A DNA stretch of 23,040 bases. Source: Plakobranchus ocellatus (taxonomy: Eukaryota > Mollusca > Gastropoda > Plakobranchidae). Below the pieces are notes generated by a model. The model did no database searches. It was not told the DNA's origin and saw only the letters and a program-made list of their open reading frames with translations. The stretch spans positions 1,903,505 through 1,926,544 of the forward strand of contig BLXT01004995.1 in assembly GCA_019648995.1 (NCBI GenBank), in the 5' to 3' direction. The translations under genes were made by a program, and so were the position numbers. This document shows positions 19,801 through 23,040 of the stretch, one piece after another (the first letter of the stretch is position 1; each line of letters starts with the position of its first letter).

Positions 19801-21839
19801 TTATGACAGTACAAAAATATCTGTATCTTTTTCCTTCTTCGATTGTGTCATTTTTAGCTGCTTTGCTAATTTTGTTCGTCTAATGAAATAATTTTTTAAG
19901 AAAAAGAAGATACATGTTGTAAAATTTTAAAAGGCTGAAAATTACAGGTCAACCAATTTCCTTCAAAATGATGTACAACACTTCTATTTTTCTTATAATG
20001 TAAAGCATGGAAAGGATTTAAAAACAACAGTACCTCTTTAAGATAATAGAGGATTAAGACACATTTTATTACTGGCAATCTTAATTAAATTAATAGTATT
20101 CAATATCATCTGAATTGAAATTAATATTTACTTTTAAAAAAGTCTAGTGTCTGACTATTCCCATTATCCTTATGTTAGGATCTTTTGTACCACAATGTTA
20201 GCGTTATAATGCTGCCAAAAGATTTTAAACTTCTCCACCACCTCCCCATCCCGATAAAAGATGTTCAAGAAATGGTCATTTCTTTCTTAAAAAGTCAGCA
20301 GTAATCTTGCGAAAATTTGAAAAAACTGCCCAGATTAAAAATTTTCTTGCTCTAAAATCACTTTAAAAGAAAAAAAAAAAACTTACAATTTGCATTTTAG
20401 TCATGTACTTTTTCCACCATAAGTACTTTTGGAAAGCCGGTCCCATTGCTGACAGGCCATAATAGGTGTACATCATAAGATGGATGAAGGAGTTCAATAA
20501 AGAGTGGAATGTGCCAAAGCCTCCTGCGTAATTAAAAAAACAAAATGACTCAAAACTTTGAAGTACATGAGTGTATATATATTCTTACATAAACAGACTC
20601 ATTTGATTAAATGTTGCTTTTAAAAGTTAGAGGCTTTGAGCGTAATACTGGACTTAATAAAGATCTTGTAAAACAAAGTTGAATTTACAAGCACAAGCTA
20701 TCATCCATTGCAAAGTGATTCAATTTTTTTTTTAACTGATTAGGGTGCACTACACCGAAAAAACCTCCTCCTCTTGTTTTGCCCGATACAAAGTTTTTTT
20801 TTTTCAATATATATTTAAACTATCACATGTTTGTCACCTTTGGCGGAGCTCAGGGATTTCTAACAACATATGAGATGCCTGCTGTAAACTAAATGCTAAA
20901 TGATTAAGTACTTTATGTCCCTGGATTGGATTGCCATTATATATATATATATATCAAACGTCTCAATCTCAGGTTAATTTTCTTTCTATTCTTAGCTACT
21001 GAGCCGAGAGAAAGGAAAAGTATAACTGAAAGATTACATTATTTTAAACAAAACGATGACAACATGAATCCATTCTGTTAAGTGCACAGTGATTGATATG
21101 ATAGAAAACACACAACTGATGCAATGCAATTTTAGTATTCTCCACACTGCCCTATGATGAGCATTCCTATATGATTTAACTCACTTTAGTTTTAACCTAT
21201 GTGTACATAAACTGATATTTGCATATCGCTCTCCATACTCAACTGCATTGATGCAAAATACCTACAGTACATTGTAACTCAATTTTCTCTTACACACTGA
21301 TCGATGACTACTGCATCAGTTTTGTTTTCTTCAACTGTTTTTGAAGTCACTATTATTTATATTTTTTGCTTAATGCTCCATAATTTTATAGAGCTAACTG
21401 AAAAATGAAAGTATTACCTGGTACAAGTTTTACACCAAACCACCATGAGACTGGCATTATGCCATGGTGAAAGACATGCAAGAATGATACTTGGTTGAAT
21501 TTCTTTCTTAAAATGAAGAAAACCTGTAAAAGTGTAGAAAATAAAGAAAAGAATTAACTTAATGGAAAAAAAAATATTTTGCATCTCCATAGTGACATGA
21601 CATGAAATAAGCAATCTTTCAAAGGGCCATAAATGTACAGAAAAGTAGCTGTTATACATGACCTTAAAGTTTAAATAGTTTTTTTTGTTTGTTTTTTTAA
21701 TGAAAGATGAAAATCAGCTGGGAAAAACAATAGAAACAAATTTTTAAAAGGGATATTAGAAATGCCAACATGAACAACTCACTGTATCAAGGAGTTCTAT
21801 GAATTTTGATATATAAAACAGCCAACATGCACGTGCCAT
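16594..21839 (-). CDS. Very-long-chain fatty acid elongase, ELOVL1/7-like (3' part, 4 exons)
   Basis: ELOVL enzymes are multi-pass ER membrane 3-keto acyl-CoA synthases. They condense malonyl-CoA with a long-chain acyl-CoA, the first and rate-limiting step of the elongation cycle. Exons 21783-21839, 21418-21523, 20387-20523 and 16594-16818 (minus strand) join in one frame to give 174 C-terminal residues. Numbered within this fragment: [11 protein letters not shown] (12-22), [11 protein letters not shown] with the catalytic HxxHH at 35-39, [19 protein letters not shown] (65-83), [17 protein letters not shown] (87-103), a hydrophobic C-terminal region (about 104-147), and a short cytosolic tail. 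The last four residues, KKLS, fit the KKxx ER-retrieval pattern. Family members are usually 270-320 residues, so about 100-140 N-terminal residues are encoded beyond 23040. The HVFHH...WWFGVK...GGFGTFH spacing matches vertebrate ELOVL1 and ELOVL7 better than ELOVL4 or ELOVL2/5; substrate preference (saturated or monounsaturated acyl chains in those paralogues) is inference. The gene looks intact. Confidence 0.95.
16891..16930 (+). mobile_element. Candidate piggyBac-type terminus (TTAA + CTCTCTCGTTACTGCC)
   Basis: A TTAA (16891-16894) is followed by CTCTCTCGTTACTGCCAG. The known piggyBac target site is TTAA, and many family termini begin with a C/T-rich CCCT-like run after it. It lies on the expected (3') side of the transposase remnant at 17880. 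No convincing inverted partner was found to the right; TTAA at 19449 preceded by GAGAGGAG is a weak match. Assignment is by context and resemblance only. Confidence 0.3.
16943..17615. repeat. Diverged ~358-bp tandem pair inside the ELOVL intron
   Basis: Landmarks of the first unit recur in the same order in the second: CTCCTGCAGGGTGCAAA (from about 16960) and CTCTGCATGGTGCAAA (from about 17319); ATATATGTTAGTGAAAAG and ATATATGTAACTCAAAAG; TTTTTGGTCATCAACAG and TTTTTGGGCATTGACGAG; CATATACCATGAAGAA and GGTATATCATGAAGAA; CAGATTCAAAAGAATCTGT and CAGATTACAAAAGGTCTGT. The pair sits between the candidate TTAA terminus and the transposase remnant, so it may be subterminal sequence of the same element. 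Confidence 0.6.
17212..17238. repeat. Hairpin TATCA-GATTC-AAAA-GAATC-TGT-TGATA
   Basis: Two nested perfect complements (GATTC/GAATC and TATCA/TGATA) surround an AAAA loop with a 3-nt bulge. It lies within the first unit of the 358-bp tandem pair; the corresponding site in the second unit has lost the pairing. Confidence 0.5.
17880..18737 (-). pseudogene. piggyBac (PGBD-type) transposase remnant, C-terminal part
   Basis: piggyBac transposases are DDE enzymes that cut and paste DNA at TTAA. Reading the minus strand across frames gives, in order: [16 protein letters not shown], then [14 protein letters not shown] (the second Asp of the triad), then [19 protein letters not shown], then [10 protein letters not shown], then [20 protein letters not shown] (the third Asp), [20 protein letters not shown], and a Cys-rich tail ([22 protein letters not shown]) ending at a TGA at 17880-17882. 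Lesions: an extra T in a T7 run at 18660-18666; shifts between about 18540 and 18600; a nonsense TAA at 18347-18349 shortly before MGGVD; and a shift near 18025-18035 that cuts off the Cys-rich tail. The N-terminal half with the first catalytic Asp is missing. It is therefore inactive. It lies in the ELOVL intron in the same orientation as the gene. Confidence 0.93.
18745..18809 (-). repeat. Truncated tRNA-like sequence (SINE head or tRNA pseudogene)
   Basis: On the minus strand the first 48 bases fold like a tRNA: acceptor strand GGAGCGG, TG at positions 8-9, D stem GCTC/GGGC with loop ATCTGGTA (A14, G18 G19, A21 in place), anticodon stem GTTGG/CCAAT with a 7-base loop CTACCAT (T33 present, ACC in the anticodon place), and variable loop AGGTC. 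TGGCTCATCTGG matches a Pol III A box. The T arm and B box (GGTCCGAGAAT) are degenerate and no 3' acceptor strand follows. The piggyBac coding remnant starts within about ten bases. The ancestor tRNA cannot be named safely. Confidence 0.6.
19483..19498 (+). repeat. (TG)n microsatellite
   Basis: Eight uninterrupted TG units within the last ELOVL intron. Confidence 0.9.
20387..20523 (-). CDS. ELOVL exon with NxxxH and MYxYY motifs
   Basis: Acceptor TTACGCAG and donor GTAAGT bound 137 bases; its first two bases complete the split Gly codon. It encodes [20 protein letters not shown] and then [20 protein letters not shown] and TKMQI. This contains the conserved Asn/His and Tyr-rich motifs of the family and the charged KK loop. 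Confidence 0.96.
20938..20954. repeat. (AT)n microsatellite
   Basis: Uninterrupted alternating TA of 17 bases in the intron between the histidine-box exon and the NxxxH exon of ELOVL. Confidence 0.85.
21418..21523 (-). CDS. ELOVL exon with the histidine box
   Basis: Acceptor CTTTTACAG and donor GTAATA bound 106 bases, ending one base into a Gly codon. It encodes [15 protein letters not shown], then HVFHH, the metal-independent catalytic histidine motif of the elongases, then [15 protein letters not shown]. The intron to the previous exon is 259 bases and the intron to the next is 894 bases. Confidence 0.96.
21783..21839 (-). CDS. ELOVL exon encoding [11 protein letters not shown]-side segment
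   Basis: Acceptor CTTATTTCAG and donor GTGAGT bound 57 bases (19 codons, phase 0 at both ends) encoding [19 protein letters not shown]. The ATG at its start aligns with an internal Met of the family, not the start codon. The ExxDT element is part of the conserved family motif before the histidine box. Confidence 0.93.
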
Positions 21840-23040
21840 CTGAAATAAGAAGAAAAAATATATAAAATTAAATCCTACTGTGAAGAAGTAAAATTATGAT
21901 TGACATAAATATATTGAAACCCATAGCACTTTTACAGAAGATTCTGCACATATAGAAAGGAACCATTTTTATCCTTCCAGTTTAGGGTTTTCATTTAAAG
22001 TCAATCATGCAGAACCGAAACCAGTCCTTACAAGTTGGTTGTGGCGTATGACATTTTTGAGGAGATAAAAACGGAATTTCATATTCATTTTCCCCTAAAA
22101 AGTTAGAATGCCAACATCTTGGAACAGAATCCTTACATTCCTATCAAAGTTTTCATCACTGGCAAAGCACAGTTCAGGAAACACATTTTATGCCTACATC
22201 AGTGGTTTAAAAATATTTTGAAATGCAGTCTGCGACTCATTTGAAATAGTCTCAAGACATATTATGACACATAGGTGTTAAGTAAAATCTTGTTTCTCAT
22301 TACATTTTTACTCAATAACAATCTACATTTCATTTGCTTAGAGAAAAGTTAAGTTTTAACTAAGTTTTCACAACTTAGGCAGTTTAGGCCATTGATTAGC
22401 TTACAAAAAAGGAATATCACCTCTTAAACCAGTTTGTTTTTTCCCCCTTAAAATTTTGAGGTTTTCCCTTGACAAAAAATTATAGATATATTTTTTAGAA
22501 TTTAGCCAAAAACGAAGTTTCTTGCAGAAAAAATGTGAAAAATGTTTGATGGAGGCGAAGATGTGTAAAAAAAACTTTAAGATGTGGGGTATGGCTTTGA
22601 TTGATTGAAAGAAATTTTTATGATGCAGGGTATGGCTTTAAAGGGAGAAAGGGGTAAATATGAAAACCTTTACATGTGTTTTCCTGACATATGCATTAAA
22701 AACAGATTGCTTTTATAAAATAGATGGATCAAAAAGACTGCAATAAAACATTTACATGGACTTCAAGCAAATTTTACAGAGGTGTATTATGTATGCCATT
22801 AGGGTCATTCAAACTTACATCCTTGGTCATCTTCAAGATGAAAAATAAATAGAAATTGCTCTTCCATATACTATTTCGGCATCATTATCTAGATTAACAA
22901 TAAAGTGTAGCTTTTCTAGGTGTAATTGAATATAATCCAATGTAAGCAAAAATCAGACTAAAAAAAATAAAGATAAAACAGCCCCTTAATACTATACAAG
23001 ACAAATAATATTACTATCAACATGAAACTGAGATGTATCT
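21840..23040 (-). other. Upstream ELOVL intron, continuing past the window
   Basis: No further ELOVL exon could be found between the acceptor at 21840 and the right edge. A donor-like GGAT|GTAAGT on the minus strand near 22814-22823 has no open frame back to the nearest acceptor-like site (around 22960), so it is not counted. The first coding exons must lie beyond 23040. Confidence 0.6.

Larger units (their letters stand above)
16819..20386 (-). other. Last ELOVL intron (3.57 kb) with transposon debris
   Basis: Bounded by donor GTAAGT (20381-20386) and acceptor CCAG (16819-16822). It is about four times larger than the preceding intron. It holds a piggyBac remnant, a tRNA-like sequence, a diverged tandem pair and a (TG)n tract (separate entries). 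Bases 18816-19482 and 19500-20386 contain nothing further that I can identify. Confidence 0.9.

Noticed and set aside
22814-22962. Additional upstream ELOVL exon on the minus strand before a GTAAGT
   Set aside because: All three frames between the nearest acceptor-like site and the donor contain stops, and no elongase motif is present.

Overview
The window is AT-rich nuclear DNA from an animal. The only clearly recognised gene is split into short exons with GT-AG splice sites, and the rest is introns, UTR-like sequence, tandem duplications and transposon remains. Short words such as acatgtac and taggcctac are common in marine invertebrate genomes (molluscs, echinoderms), but the sequence does not fix the lineage.

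Layout. Bases 1-1827 hold a ~150-bp tandem duplication, one copy of a ~345-bp dispersed repeat, and G-rich degenerate repeats. They lie upstream of a convincing last coding exon of an unidentified plus-strand gene (1828-1924), which encodes a short, highly charged, probably helical tail. From 1925 to 16593 there is no recognisable gene. This stretch contains several two- or three-copy tandem duplications (periods about 129, 211 and 78 bp), the second copy of the dispersed repeat (7577-7925), an AT-rich hairpin, a palindrome cluster, and one unusually long open frame on the minus strand (4261-4875) that I cannot assign.

From 16594 to the right edge lies the 3' part of a minus-strand ELOVL gene (very-long-chain fatty acid elongase, ELOVL1/7-like). 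Four exons (21783-21839, 21418-21523, 20387-20523, 16594-16818) join without any frame conflict into 174 C-terminal residues. These carry the HxxHH box and end in a KKxx-type ER retrieval signal. The N-terminal exons lie beyond 23040.

The last ELOVL intron (16819-20386) carries a decayed piggyBac transposase in the same orientation as the gene (17880-18737). It keeps the DNFYT and MGGVDxxDQ signatures and the Cys-rich tail, but has several frameshifts and one nonsense codon. At its 5' break it is joined to a truncated tRNA-like (SINE head or tRNA pseudogene) sequence at 18745-18809. On the acceptor side of the intron there is a TTAA followed by a piggyBac-like terminus, and then a ~358-bp diverged tandem pair. 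The plus-strand gene and the ELOVL gene converge on the ~14.7-kb repeat-rich interval. No new multi-gene system is visible. The most notable points are the transposon/tRNA-like composite inside the ELOVL intron, the paired dispersed repeat, and the unexplained 204-codon frame.
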